Assembly: GCA_001939145.1 (NCBI GenBank)
Contig: LSRX01001090.1
Location: 151,740-215,739 of the forward strand
Direction of reading: 5' to 3'
DNA from: Symbiodinium microadriaticum
Lineage: Eukaryota > Sar > Dinophyceae > Suessiales > Symbiodiniaceae
DNA: 64,000 nucleotides
Below, one piece after another: positions 40,972 to 51,840 of the stretch. Numbering within the stretch: the first letter of the stretch is position 1; each line of letters begins with the position of its first letter. The translations under genes were made by a program, and so were the position numbers. The notes under the pieces are model-generated. The model saw nothing but the letters and a program-made list of their open reading frames with translations, had not been told where the DNA came from and did no database searches.

Positions 40972-42312
40972 CTACGCAGTCTCTCCAAGGCTCAAGGCCA
41001 GCCGAACAGCTGCAGCCACATACTTAGCCCGGGCCAAGTCTAATGCCGGCCCCACGCTGGTATGGAACAAGACGGCAAAGAAGATCTGAGCATCAATCTG
41101 CCTCGACATGAAACTGCCTAGGCACGATTTGAAGAGGCTCTCAGTTCCTGGACAGACATGGAGACAGTGCGCAACATCCACTTGCACTTCGCCACAAAGT
41201 GGGCACTCGTCCAGCAGATCCACTGACGAAGTGCCGCCACACATCTGACACGGCCAGCACGCCGTCATTCGGACCACAGCCCACCACCGGAGGCACTCCC
41301 AGTCAGACGCTGCAAGGTACGCATCAGCACCCTCCGAAGCCAAACATACCCTATTCGGGAAAACATGTTGAACTGCGAGCTGAAAGCCAAGCAAATCTTT
41401 CTGTGCAGCCATATCAAATTCACGATCATCCCTGGCTAGTGCCCGGGGCTGGACTACAGTCAGCTTGTACTTACTCAACACATTGCGGCGGGCCGCCTTG
41501 TCATGTCTTGCTACTTCCAATATCTCTGGTGGTGCTATCTCAGACTCAATCAAAGAGGGACAAACAAAGCCATGGTTGGCCAGCGTAGTCTTTGCTGCAT
41601 GCCACCACGTCCCGTCTGGCATGTTCTTGGCCACCATAAGCATCCTGACCACCGGATGGTCCACAGGAAGTAAAGAAACCTTGGCCATGTACATGGCAGT
41701 CTTGGAAAGGGCCTTGGTGCTGAGGCGCTGCAGCCAGCCAACTTGTGCCACAGCCAGAGCACCTCGTAGCCCATGGGTGGCTCGACCCGTTTGGTTCGTG
41801 AGAATGGCCCGCGCCCAATCAGCCTGTAGCGCGTCCAACTACTTATAGCTGTCCAGGATGAGTGGCAAAATTTCCGCACCATACAAGACAACTGGTTCAA
41901 TGCGTTCCGTGACAGCTGCAGCAAGAACCGGTGGGGAGAAGCCCGTGTGCTTCAGCAGCAGAAACAGTTCAGAAAACAAAGCCCTACCGACCCGAAGCAA
42001 GTAACCCAAGCGATCCCTAAACGACAAGTCACGGTCAATCTGTATACCAAGCAGCTTGTAGTTTTCACAGGCAACCTGTCGCCTAGATGGTGCATTGGCA
42101 TCCAGGCATGCCAGAATGGCTGTTTTGGTTGGCCCCATGTTAAAACACGCTTTTACGAGAGAGGCAAACTCACCCAGCCCAGCATCAACTGCACGAGTCA
42201 CCTCCTCATCAGAAGCAAAAGACGCAACAACATCATCAAGAAACAGGAGCGGATCTAACTGATGGGAACCTAAAAGCTCCATGGACTGGGCCCTGTCTGC
42301 GCTGCCATGCAT
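40972..42312 (-). pseudogene. 5'-truncated LINE reverse transcriptase fragment
   Basis: The - strand frame 42,312-41,842 contains PLLFLDDVVASFASDEE, with FLDD standing for the Y-x-D-D catalytic box, then NYKLLGIQIDRDLSFRDRL and VVLYGAEILPL, the RT palm end and thumb. A TAG at 41,841-41,839 interrupts, and the same frame continues 41,838-40,972 (LDALQADWARAILTNQ ... CQMCGGTSSVDLLDECPLCG, HCLHVCPGT), a C-terminal zinc-binding region typical of LINEs. Fingers and motifs before the D-D box are missing, with a stop just upstream of 42,312. Only one nonsense codon over about 445 codons suggests a fairly recent loss. Confidence 0.75.
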
Positions 42313-42438
42313 TGCTTACTGCTTGCGCCGCTTCCAGTCGGGTCAAAATGGTAAAACTGCATGCCGACATGCCCCGAATGACGAGGGAGGATGGGAAGGG
42401 TGCGGAATGGGACATCTAGTGAGCATGTCGATGCCAGC

Positions 42439-42465
42439 GTTAGGGTTCAGGGTTTCGGGCTTAGG
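42439..42465 (+). repeat. Degenerate telomere-like repeat, left of AT island
   Basis: gttagggttcagggtttcgg then gcttagg: about four diverged TTTAGGG-type units in the G-rich orientation, 250 bases before the AT-rich island begins. Confidence 0.45.
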
Positions 42466-42711
42466 AAGCTTGGGGAACCTCTTCGGCTGCAAAGTCGCAG
42501 CCAGAATTCGGTGCCCGCCAGTCGTGGGGCAAGAAGAGGGAGGTAGCACGAGAGAGGGCATCGGGAGACGTCGGGAGGGTCGAAGAAACAAGTACTGTGT
42601 GAAGGGTGATGAAGGCGTGCGGAGAGGAGTCAGAACTGGAGAGTGGCAAGAGAAACTGTATAATGAGAAAGGTCGTTAGGAGCCGAGCAGGAAAGCGAAG
42701 AAGGCAAGATA

Positions 42712-44305
42712 AGGCTTTTTAAAAGTTTGTTTTAAAAATTAATGAATTAATAGGTAATCAATTGTATTTTTTTTGAAAAATGGATAAAATAGAAATTGGT
42801 CTGATTACTACAAAATTTCTTATGATTCTTCGTGTTATTTTATTGAGAAGTTGGCAAGAATATATATAAATATTTTTTTCTATATATTACAATATCTAGA
42901 AAACTAGAAAATGATTTTCGTAGATAATTACTTTCAATTTCTTTTTTTTAGCGCGACTATTATAGAGAGCGGTTGGCTAGGAAGTAATAGAGGTAGTATG
43001 TGGAGATTGAGATATTGAAGATTGTTATGAATACTATTTATGGTAAGGTTTTGCTAGAAATTAATTTATAGGACCTTAAACCTCTAGTAAAGTCGTATGT
43101 GTTATTAATGATATTGTATGTAGGACTTCGGTTGGCTTGAAGATTTATCTATAACGTCGGGCTTCGCGTCCTAACTATAGAACAGCTTTATTTAGGTTGG
43201 GTGGCGCGTTTTGGAGACTTTAAGGTTATTGATGATGAAGATTTATTTATATGAAATCGAAAAAATATGTTTAATATTTAATTTTAATAATAAGTATTAT
43301 TGTTTTTAAATTTCTATATCGAAAAATAAAATTGATATTTTTGATTTTTTGGATATAATTAATGTCGTATATTTTACAATATTGAATTATATGGATTTTT
43401 GCAAGTTTTTTTATTGAATATTTCTTTATTATATTTTATTTTCTATATTTGGAATATTTATATATATATTTGGAGGTTTCCGAAAATAAGAGACCCTAAT
43501 CTAGTGTCCCAAATAATAAGACTTTATTATAAGGTCCCCAAAATAAAGTACTCTAATTTTCAGAAAATCCCATATATATTCATATTTATATTTTACTTTA
43601 AATAAATTCTCAATACATTTCTTATACCGAATAATTGTTATTATTATTAAGAATTATATTAATTATACGATTTTTATATTCGTTTTAATGAAAGCAAAAA
43701 TTTTTATAATGTTAAAGCACAAATATAATTAAAGTCGTGGGTATTCTAGCTAGAATAGATAGATGTATTCTATATTATATTTTTCGCGTCCTAGAAAAAA
43801 TACATTTATTATAAGTAAATCTTTATATACAAAAATTTCGATAACGTGTTTCGGCTTTATATACGGTCCTTATTCTATCTTACTATTATAATTTTCTGGA
43901 TATTAATCGCCGACTTATTATCGGCTTAATTTGGGGAACGACAGAAATTTTAAATTGAATCAATATATTTTATTTAAAAAAGAAAATTTTTGTATTAATT
44001 AGAGATAAAATAAATTATCTAAATTATTAAAATTACTCCTATCTTCACGAAAAAAAAAAATTTAATAAAAATAAAAAATTTATCGTTAAGATTAGTCATT
44101 CAAAATCTAAATTAATTCGTAAATAACGAGAATTCTTTATATATAGAAGTTTCTAAATTGTTTAAATTTATATGTGGCTGAAATTAAGCTCATCATATTA
44201 AATTCTATATAATTAAACTCGTCCTATCTGTTCAGATATAATCACACAACAAATAGCGAGAATCCCATTTCAAATCAAATATTTAAATCAAAATCAATAT
44301 CGATA
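42712..44305. other. Abrupt AT-rich island, about 1.6 kb
   Basis: Base composition changes sharply from the GC-balanced genome to strongly AT-rich sequence full of ta steps and a/t runs, with scattered GC patches (ggttgggtggcgcg, cggcttcgcgtcc). The longest frame (43,399-43,605, 68 codons, Ile/Tyr/Phe/Lys-rich) is explained by composition. No organellar gene was recognised. It could be inserted organellar DNA, DNA from another organism, or a chimeric assembly join. The pattern resembles fungal AT-rich mutated repeats, but that is only an impression. Confidence 0.85.
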
Positions 44306-44306
44306 T

Positions 44307-44326
44307 AGGGTTTAGGGTTTAGGGGG
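44307..44326 (+). repeat. Interstitial TTTAGGG telomere-like repeat
   Basis: tagggtttagggtttagggg contains two full TTTAGGG units plus partial units at the right edge of the AT-rich island, just before the inverted-duplication arm. It has the same orientation as the degenerate copy at 42,439. Confidence 0.7.
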
Positions 44327-44466
44327 TACGGACGGACAGACCGACAGATAGATGTTAACCCTCTTCACTTTAGACAAACCCACACAAACAACGAGATATA
44401 ACAAATAGAACTAAGTTCAAACAGGTACTCATACCCACGCAGACACACATACGCCTCAAGGAAGGA

Positions 44467-44552
44467 GAGAGAGAAAGAGATATATATAGATAGATAGATG
44501 GATAGATAGATAGTTAGAGAGAGAAAGAGAGACAAAAAAAGAGAGAGACAGA
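44467..44552. repeat. GATA/GAGA microsatellite
   Basis: gaga runs around gatagatagatgg: the short right-arm counterpart of the long TCTA tract at 20,281-20,562. Confidence 0.9.
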
Positions 44553-44569
44553 GGGCAAAGAGCGCGAGA

Positions 44570-45445
44570 GCCCTTGATGTTTGCTTGAACGCTACCGTCC
44601 GCCTGTTGCAACCTGCTGCCAAAGAGGGAGTCCAGTAGGCTTCGTTTCAGCACCAGCACCCTCGGGACTGCAGAAGCCATGTCGAAGGTGCGAGGCTTGG
44701 AAACTGCGCGCACTGATGCCAACAAGATCAAACTCATGGTACCAGAGCTCCAACGACGAAGTCCCATGCTGCAAGTCTACGCAGAACTAGCTGCAGAACC
44801 TGCTACGGTAGTTTGCTTACGTCAGTTTCAGGCAGCGGAAAAGACTGAGCTCAGCCCCAGGCTCAACAGCTCTGGCTGCAGTCAAGCTCGTCGGCTGCTC
44901 AAAAGCCAGTCCATCCTGCGGGGCTGAACGTCCGAATCAAGGTTAATATGTCAACACAGCCAACAAGAGTCCGTGTCCTACGGATGTCCAGTTGCACGAG
45001 CTTACGAGCATAAACGCGATCTCCGCAGGATCAACTCTTGCATCTCAGACGAATCTCGAAAGCCCACACTTCAACACTGTTCCGAAAAAAATCGTGCGAG
45101 CCTTTTCACAGAGTCGCTGCACAAATTATACCCTGTGGGTGCAACTTAACGAATGAAGAGTGACCGTGCCACGTAATTAGCCTCATGCCCGTCCTCGAAC
45201 AAAAGTGCCTCGTCTCCGATCAAGTAGAACCTGGAAACTACGTTTGCAACGGCGAGCTTGAGTGCACTTAGGTCAAGAAGCTGGAGATTACGTTGTAGTT
45301 GTGGCCCATGGCATAGCCTGGCCTAGGAACTTTGCCCATCTTCTGTCCTCCTGACCTTGCCAACCGTGCATCGGACAGATACTGTCGAATGCCTTTCTGC
45401 TGATGCACGGATCCCGCCACTGTGGGCAACGCGTCGAGTCTACTT
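44570..45445 (-). pseudogene. Truncated PKG fragment (parts of cNMP-B)
   Basis: Read on the - strand, it matches left-arm 19,213-20,232: [13 protein letters not shown] at the deletion edge, IGDEALLFEDGHEA (cassette) near 45,190-45,230, [20 protein letters not shown] near 44,840-44,920, and [18 protein letters not shown] near 44,630-44,690. All cNMP-A exons and the first part of cNMP-B are missing through the 3.3-kb deletion. Homology ends at the microsatellite, so domains C and D and the kinase are absent. It cannot encode a kinase here. Confidence 0.75.
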
Positions 45446-45546
45446 GCCCTTGGCCCTTGGGTTCAAACAAGTTATACGAGAGTTAAAGGACGCAAAATGA
45501 AACATCACATCCAGTGGTGAGATCGGCTGAATTGTCGGTCGGGCAG

Positions 45547-45639
45547 CTCGAGCTTGCTATGCTGTTTGTACGCTTTCAATCAGCTCATGTCGTCTATGAC
45601 ATGCCGGACAAGTTGACGAAGAGGAAGCCGATCATGACG
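45547..45639 (+). CDS. Right-arm copy of the conserved 93-nt exon
   Basis: Between cag| and |gtatga, 31 codons with the same peptide as 15,796-15,704 except Pro for Ser near the end (KLTKRKPIM). The following possible exon has a proper cag acceptor before ggggacatc and a gtaagc donor, unlike the left copy. Function is unknown. Confidence 0.4.
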
Positions 45640-46074
45640 GTATGAAGCCCAAAGCACCTGCCGCTTCGGCCTGTTCCGGCTTTATCACAGGGGGACATCA
45701 CAATCATCACAGGGCGACCACAGATGATGACGAAGGTAAGCGGAGGTGTGCTGATGGGTCGCCTCTCAACCAAGGGTCATGAGGGCTTAAGGAACTGTGG
45801 TAAACACCGTTCGGAAACAACGCGACAACGCGATCGAGGAGGTGGGCGTGCTAGCCGTGCCGCGAAGAGAGACTCAGCTCGAGGTTGGTTGTAAATTCAC
45901 GGTTTGACGCAAGCCTATTGGAGCATTCAATCAGTTCCGCTGTGCACAATCCCTCTGAGCTGGATCTATGTTTATATCTATATTTATATTCATAAATACA
46001 TATGTGTATACATTACATGAATATTCTGAATAGATATGAATAGGAAACATTTTACATTACAGTTCTGAATAGTT

Positions 46075-47705
46075 CTAAGTCTTATCGTGCAATTGTTCGA
46101 TCCGGTCGATCCAGATTCTGACGGAAGCACTGGACTTCAGTGGATGCAGGAGTCGTTCACTCACCGATTCGGCCTCCTGACCCAAAGCGTCGTTCTGCAT
46201 CTCCACCGTATTCACCACATCCTCCTTCGGACTTCGCGCCGACAGCAAGGCATCCCGTTAATAAAGCGGCTTGGGACTAGTTTTCGGGCTTCCTCAATCA
46301 GAACTTGCCAATGCTTTTCCACTCCTTGAAGAATGGGGTTGCCTGTCGGTCTCGACTTGACCGGGTCTTTCCTGATGCGGGAATAGCCTCTCAGTTCACA
46401 GATTCTGTGGCGCTTGCAGATTGCAGTTTGTTGAGGCGCATGTGCCTCGACGTCGACTGCGGGCGAGACTCGGACGGTCTTCCCGGGGCTCATGTTGAGG
46501 GTCTCCTTTCCAACTGCAAAGTCAGAGGGCGGCTGGGGAGGTGCCACTCCGACCTGCATCTCCGAGGTCACGTAAGGTGTCGGAATCCTCCCAGGCCGGG
46601 CCGAGTTGAATTGAAGCTCTTGCGCACAACGTCTCACAACCTCACAGCTCTTCTCCGCTTCGCCTGTCTCGGCTTGAACGGAAGTTGGATGTCACCTCGA
46701 ACTCCTCCCGCGCAGGCGCACGATGGAGATTGTGATCCGTCCAGTCACTCTCCAAATACAAATCCTCGACTGTGGAGACGACCGTTGTGAGCAGCACGCG
46801 ATGGTCCTGTGGTCGACACTGCAGGAAAGACACTGCGGGAAAGCCAGGGATGCAGCATATCCCAGAGAGGACCCTGCTCCACACCGCAGCATGCCCCCAA
46901 GCAATGCGTCAATGTGCTGCCTCGAACTCCTGTGCTTCGGCAACAAACGGGGTCGCGACTCGATCACGGACCGATCGACCGACCTGGCAGTGCCGAGCAG
47001 ATCCAATCGCAATTTTTGACTTTAGGCACCAGTGTAGCGACACTGTCATGACTGACATGGGACCCTTCTATCAGTACTAGGGTTACTCTCGGTTGCCTCT
47101 TCTGGGACCTGCTGGCGACTCTGAATACTGTGACGATTCGTTGCCTGCCGACATGCCAGCGAGGCCTTGGACTGCGGAGCAGCAACGACCTTCCCAAGCA
47201 ACCAACAACTTTTCAAGGGATGAGCAAGAATTGCATCAGCCAGCGAACAAGCACGTCGATTTTTCGAGTCTACTCGTTGCATACCTTCTTATGGGGCATT
47301 CACGACCTGGAAACTTATCCGAGTGATGATTTGAGGGGAAACGAGCCTGGACCCATAATATTCGCCTCTTATCCTCTTGTTTAATACCTCCTTCAGGCTC
47401 ATGTGGTAGATCGGGTCGCAACTTTACTCACATCCTGACCCTTCCAATCGACTTGCACCACTGCCATTCCGTTTGCTTCAGCGATCCTCCCTGAGAAGCG
47501 AACAGGCATCCCATTGGCCGTACTCGTGTCGGTTGTAGCTCATGCTACTAGTATGGCTCTAACAGAGCCTTCGATGTTGGGGCTGTGCAGTGCCAGGGTG
47601 CCCGCCTTGCTTGGAGTTTCCCAGCTGACTTTGTCGCTGAACTCGACTGCTTTCGAGTCCAAATCGCTGTCCTCCTGCTCTAAGACAGCGAGAAAGCTGG
47701 CAAAA
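46075..47705 (-). CDS. Right copy: motif round F and terminal M1
   Basis: M1 47,705-47,560 (SKAVEFSDKVSWETP); an intact extra exon about 47,510-47,430 (MPVRFSGRIAEANGMAVVQ, donor gtgagt); M2 46,990-46,925 (VGRSVRDRVATPFVA); M3 and M4 46,840-46,642 (HRVLLTTVVSTVEDL, EFEVTSNFRSSRDRR); M5 46,590-46,535 (IPTPYVTSEMQVG); M6 46,500-46,440 (GKTVRVSPAVDVEA); M7 46,392-46,315 (AIPASGKDPVKSRPTGNP by the longest frame; SSRDRQATPF in the motif frame). The terminal M1 follows. Confidence 0.5.
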
Positions 47706-50700
47706 TGCAGTGAAGCTAGGGCGTCTCCTTGAAGAACGGGGTGGCCTGACGTTCTCGAACGGGCCGTCTCTGCCCGTCGAGATGTATGACCTAGCACCGG
47801 AGCCGTGAAGTGAGTAGACTCTTCCTCATCTCCTGGCTTATGTACACTGTTGCGCACTGCTTGCAGATATCGAACATAACTTGCTGCCAGTGCATGGCAG
47901 CACTTGCATGGCCTCCGTCTCTGCGGCCGGAAACACGCGAACGGTCTTCGAAAAGTTCGCAAACGTCTCCTCTCTGCCAGTGGGTGCGATGAGATGCGGT
48001 GAGTATTCCAGGGATTGTAGCATGTTCCCGGGTAGTTTCCGCCAGTCCTCGATCATGCTGGTGCTGACATGGGGTGTTGGCATCCTGGCACTGTCAGCAC
48101 ACGGAGACAGGGGAGTGAATTGATTCTGTTTCGGCTGTGATGATGCTTTTGGGGGTTTTGTGGGGCTGTGGCCCCGCCTGTCTCGACTGGGTCGGAGCCT
48201 TTGGGAAGCTGGCTCGAACTCCTGCACATAGGGAGATGGAGTACGTAGCTCCGTCTGCGACCGACTGGTCAGCATTCCGGTCTCCCGAATCTTGCGATAT
48301 GCTGTTGTCAGGCACCCTCAGCATGCAGTGATGCAGTCCTCCACAGCCGTAGGAGCTGGAGACAGCTGCACTCGACGATCCTGCGCCCAAAGAATGGTCC
48401 CCCAAGTGCAAAGCCTGAGACTTTACGAACCTGGAAAGAGCTGAAAGCCATCGAGGTGAAGGGTGTTGAAATGCGGTCACGTACCGGCCGCCTGTCGGCC
48501 TGGCAAGAAACATCCGCAATATCTTCAACGTCATTCGCATGGCGTGGGCACAGTTTTGGAAGGCCTGCGGCTCGACCAAGACGGCCTGTAGATGCCGAAT
48601 ACATAGCGGCCAAGCGGCAGAAAATCTTCACACTAGTTTCGTTTATCCTGTCAGCTCGCAGCTTCAAATCAACGGATGCGCATCGTCGAATCGGGCTAGC
48701 ACCAGTTTTCTGGTTCGGAGTGTGGTGCTCGAAGATTCCGAACAACCATCCGCCACCCGGGACACTGCCAGAATTTGGGGAAGTGAGGCTTGCGAGCTGC
48801 ACTCGACTTAGCCACGGACTGGCTTCTACAGTGTGGGAACGCATCAACTGCTCAAACCGGCACGCCTCTGTGCTGATCGTGTCGTCGAAGTTTACACTCC
48901 GCCCACCCTCATGCACATCGAAGTCCTGGGGTAGACATGCGATGCTGATACACCCCAGAAGCCCCCTCACAACCTTGTAACTCAAGCGGGATATCCACAC
49001 GTCCTCGTCCTTGAAGAACGGCGTCGCTTGACGTTCTCGACTGGACCGTGTCTGCCCAGAGGTCGCAATGGCCTCCAAATGCATGATGTTGTCATGATTC
49101 AATGTTCTCTGCATTAGTCTTCCAAGTCTGGCTTAAGGTCTGCTCCTGCATCTCAGCAACAGGAAAGATGCGAACGGATTTGCCGGAATTGGGGAAAGCC
49201 TCCTGCGATTCCGGCATTCATGCAGACTTCATGCAGGCATGCCGCACAATTTAACCTTCACTCCGAAAGCCGCAAACAGCTTACATGATGCTCCGGTCCT
49301 CCAACATTTCGGTGCTCACGTGGGGGGTGGGGATCCTGCAAAGACAAGTTCTAAACCGGACTGACAGACGAAGCGTACAGAACCTATCTCTGTCCTGTCT
49401 CGGCTTGAACGCAGCTGAACGTCGAGGCCTTCCACCTCGAACTCCTCCCACTCTGCAGGTGCAGCCGACAAGGCAATTCTCTGTGGACTCTGCAGGCTTG
49501 ACAATATCCCAGTACATCGCGCACCAGCCTTCATTGCCATCGCATGCCAAGGAATTGCTGAAACAGCATGCATCAGCTGCGTCGCCCGTCCTCGACGGAG
49601 GTATCGAAGGGCACGACCACGCGGCTCTCCTTTTTACTGTGACCGACAGAAGCCAGTCATGCATCTCTTTGTGCCGGTAGCGTACTTCACCATCCCACCT
49701 CGGGATCAACGTTTCCAGCATAAGGAGTTGCGATGCGATCGTGCACCGACCGTTGCCCAACCTTGAATGTATAACAAGAAAGGCCAGCAGTCTCAAGTAG
49801 AAACGGGCCGGCACCTCTTCGCAGCCCTCCGCGATTACACTCGCCTTCAAGACGGAACATCAAGATGCGCATCTTCGATTAATACATTAACGGACTGATG
49901 ATCTGTTTCAGACAGAGTCGGAAATCTACGACTTTAGACGAGAAAGCAAGATTTGTACGATAAATTTGCGAAACCGGGATTGTTCCCACGCCTCGGGCAA
50001 AAAAAGTCACAGTGCTGCAAAATCAGAAGAGCCCAGAAGCCTCAGTGCTGATCATTTCGTTGAACTGCACGGTCCTCTCCGCCACCGACTCGTCCTACTC
50101 TTCGCAACATGACTCATCGTGACCGCTGTGCCTCTGGATGTCACTGGTTCCCCTGCCCTCTATGATAGAATAGCAAACCTCACCCTGGTTGCCATGCGAG
50201 GACTGTGTTTGGGCCACATCACTGGACGTGCAGTGATGTGAAATCCCGCCGTAGGAAGAGGCGATGTCCAGCAATTTATCCATCCTCCCGCAGGAATTAA
50301 GCTAACTCCCGTTGTGTTCCACGCATCGATGTGCGATCCAGTCTTAGCCTAAGGCTTGAGCAAGCCCAAAAGTACGTAAACCCGTTTGCAGCCGTTCATT
50401 GTGCAGCTTCTGGTCTTCCTCGCAACCCACAGCGGGGCTACAATCAACATGCCAACTGCATGGCAGCTGGAGCTTCGGTGCGGCAGTACCATGGTTGACC
50501 CGGTGGTGGTACCAGTATGCGTTGTGCAAAATTTCAACGTCATTTAAGCTTCATGTACCATGCGCATGTAAACTGTGTACGGCGCTGTGTGCCGAGATCC
50601 AGTTTTGAATTGTTCGTGCGGAGTTGCGCGAGCTTTTGCCAGTCGCGTCTGGCGTAACCTGCTAATCGTACAAGTATAGGCCAGTATAGGCCTTGCAGCG

Positions 50701-51807
50701 ATATCGAGTCACTGCACAACAGCTTCGTGCTTCTCTTTGTACTCGCTGGTCAGTAAGCTGGACATCTCTACGTGAAGCTGCAAAAAGCCGCATATCTAAT
50801 AAAGGGAACATCGCGCAACGTCGGGTGCAACGTAACAAAATGCGATTGCTAGAACTTGCCATTGAACGTGGGTCATGAGAGTGTCACCCCGAATAGCATG
50901 AGACCGCGATGCGACTTTGCAACATCGACGCAGCTTGAGCAATGAAGAGAAGACGGATCACAAAAGAAGTTTGTCCATATGTTGTCTTGCAGATGCTGGG
51001 GTCCCCGGAGCACAACCAGCTTGATTGTTAGGTCCCGGGCTGCATCATCAAACAAGATAAGTCTGTTGACTGCGTTGCCAAAGCTTTCCGGAGGCTTGAC
51101 ATCTCTGAAGAAGTCCTTGAAGAAAGGAGTTGCCTGGCGTTCTCGGCTGGAGCGGCACTGGCCGGAGATGGGAATGGCCTGCAACGACGACTCAGTTCGC
51201 CAGCCCATCCTCTTCCATGAACCTGGCCTTTGCGTCGGCGAAAGGCAATACACGAACGGTCTTACCTGCATTGACGACGGCATCCTGGAGCAGTGCCCGA
51301 TTCTTATGTTTTGGATTGGGCGCTTCTTTGGACAAGAGAACTCAAGCCTCTTCCACGAGCTGCGCGCTCATGTACGGAGTAGGCATCCTCGGACGAAAGA
51401 ACAGATCCCAACAACCAGCATGGTCGGATTTAAGCACGGCCGTGTCCTGTCTCGGCTCGGTCGGAAAAATGTGACTGAGCCGTCTGTTTCGAACTCCTGC
51501 TGCGGCCAGAACACCACTCTCACATTGAGACAGCTCGGGCCACCCGTGCTGCTGCCGCTGCTGCTGCATACTGTAATTACAAGAACAACAACGACGCCGA
51601 CTACTCCCACTGCCACTGCTGCTGCCGCTGCCAAAAGCACTGGCACTGCCTACTTCTCTGGCTCCTGCTCCTCCTGCTCCTGCTGCTGCTACTACTACTT
51701 CTTCTTCTTCTGCTGCTGCTGCTGTACTACTACTTCTTCTTGTGACGCCGCAGTGCTCATTGAATCGTGCCAAGTGGGTGACAACAACTACAACAACAAC
51801 AACAACA

Positions 51808-51840
<33 letters not shown>

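Noticed and set aside
43399..43605. 68-codon frame in the AT-rich island
   Set aside because: An Ile/Tyr/Phe/Lys composition is expected from AT-rich DNA; no homology was recognised.
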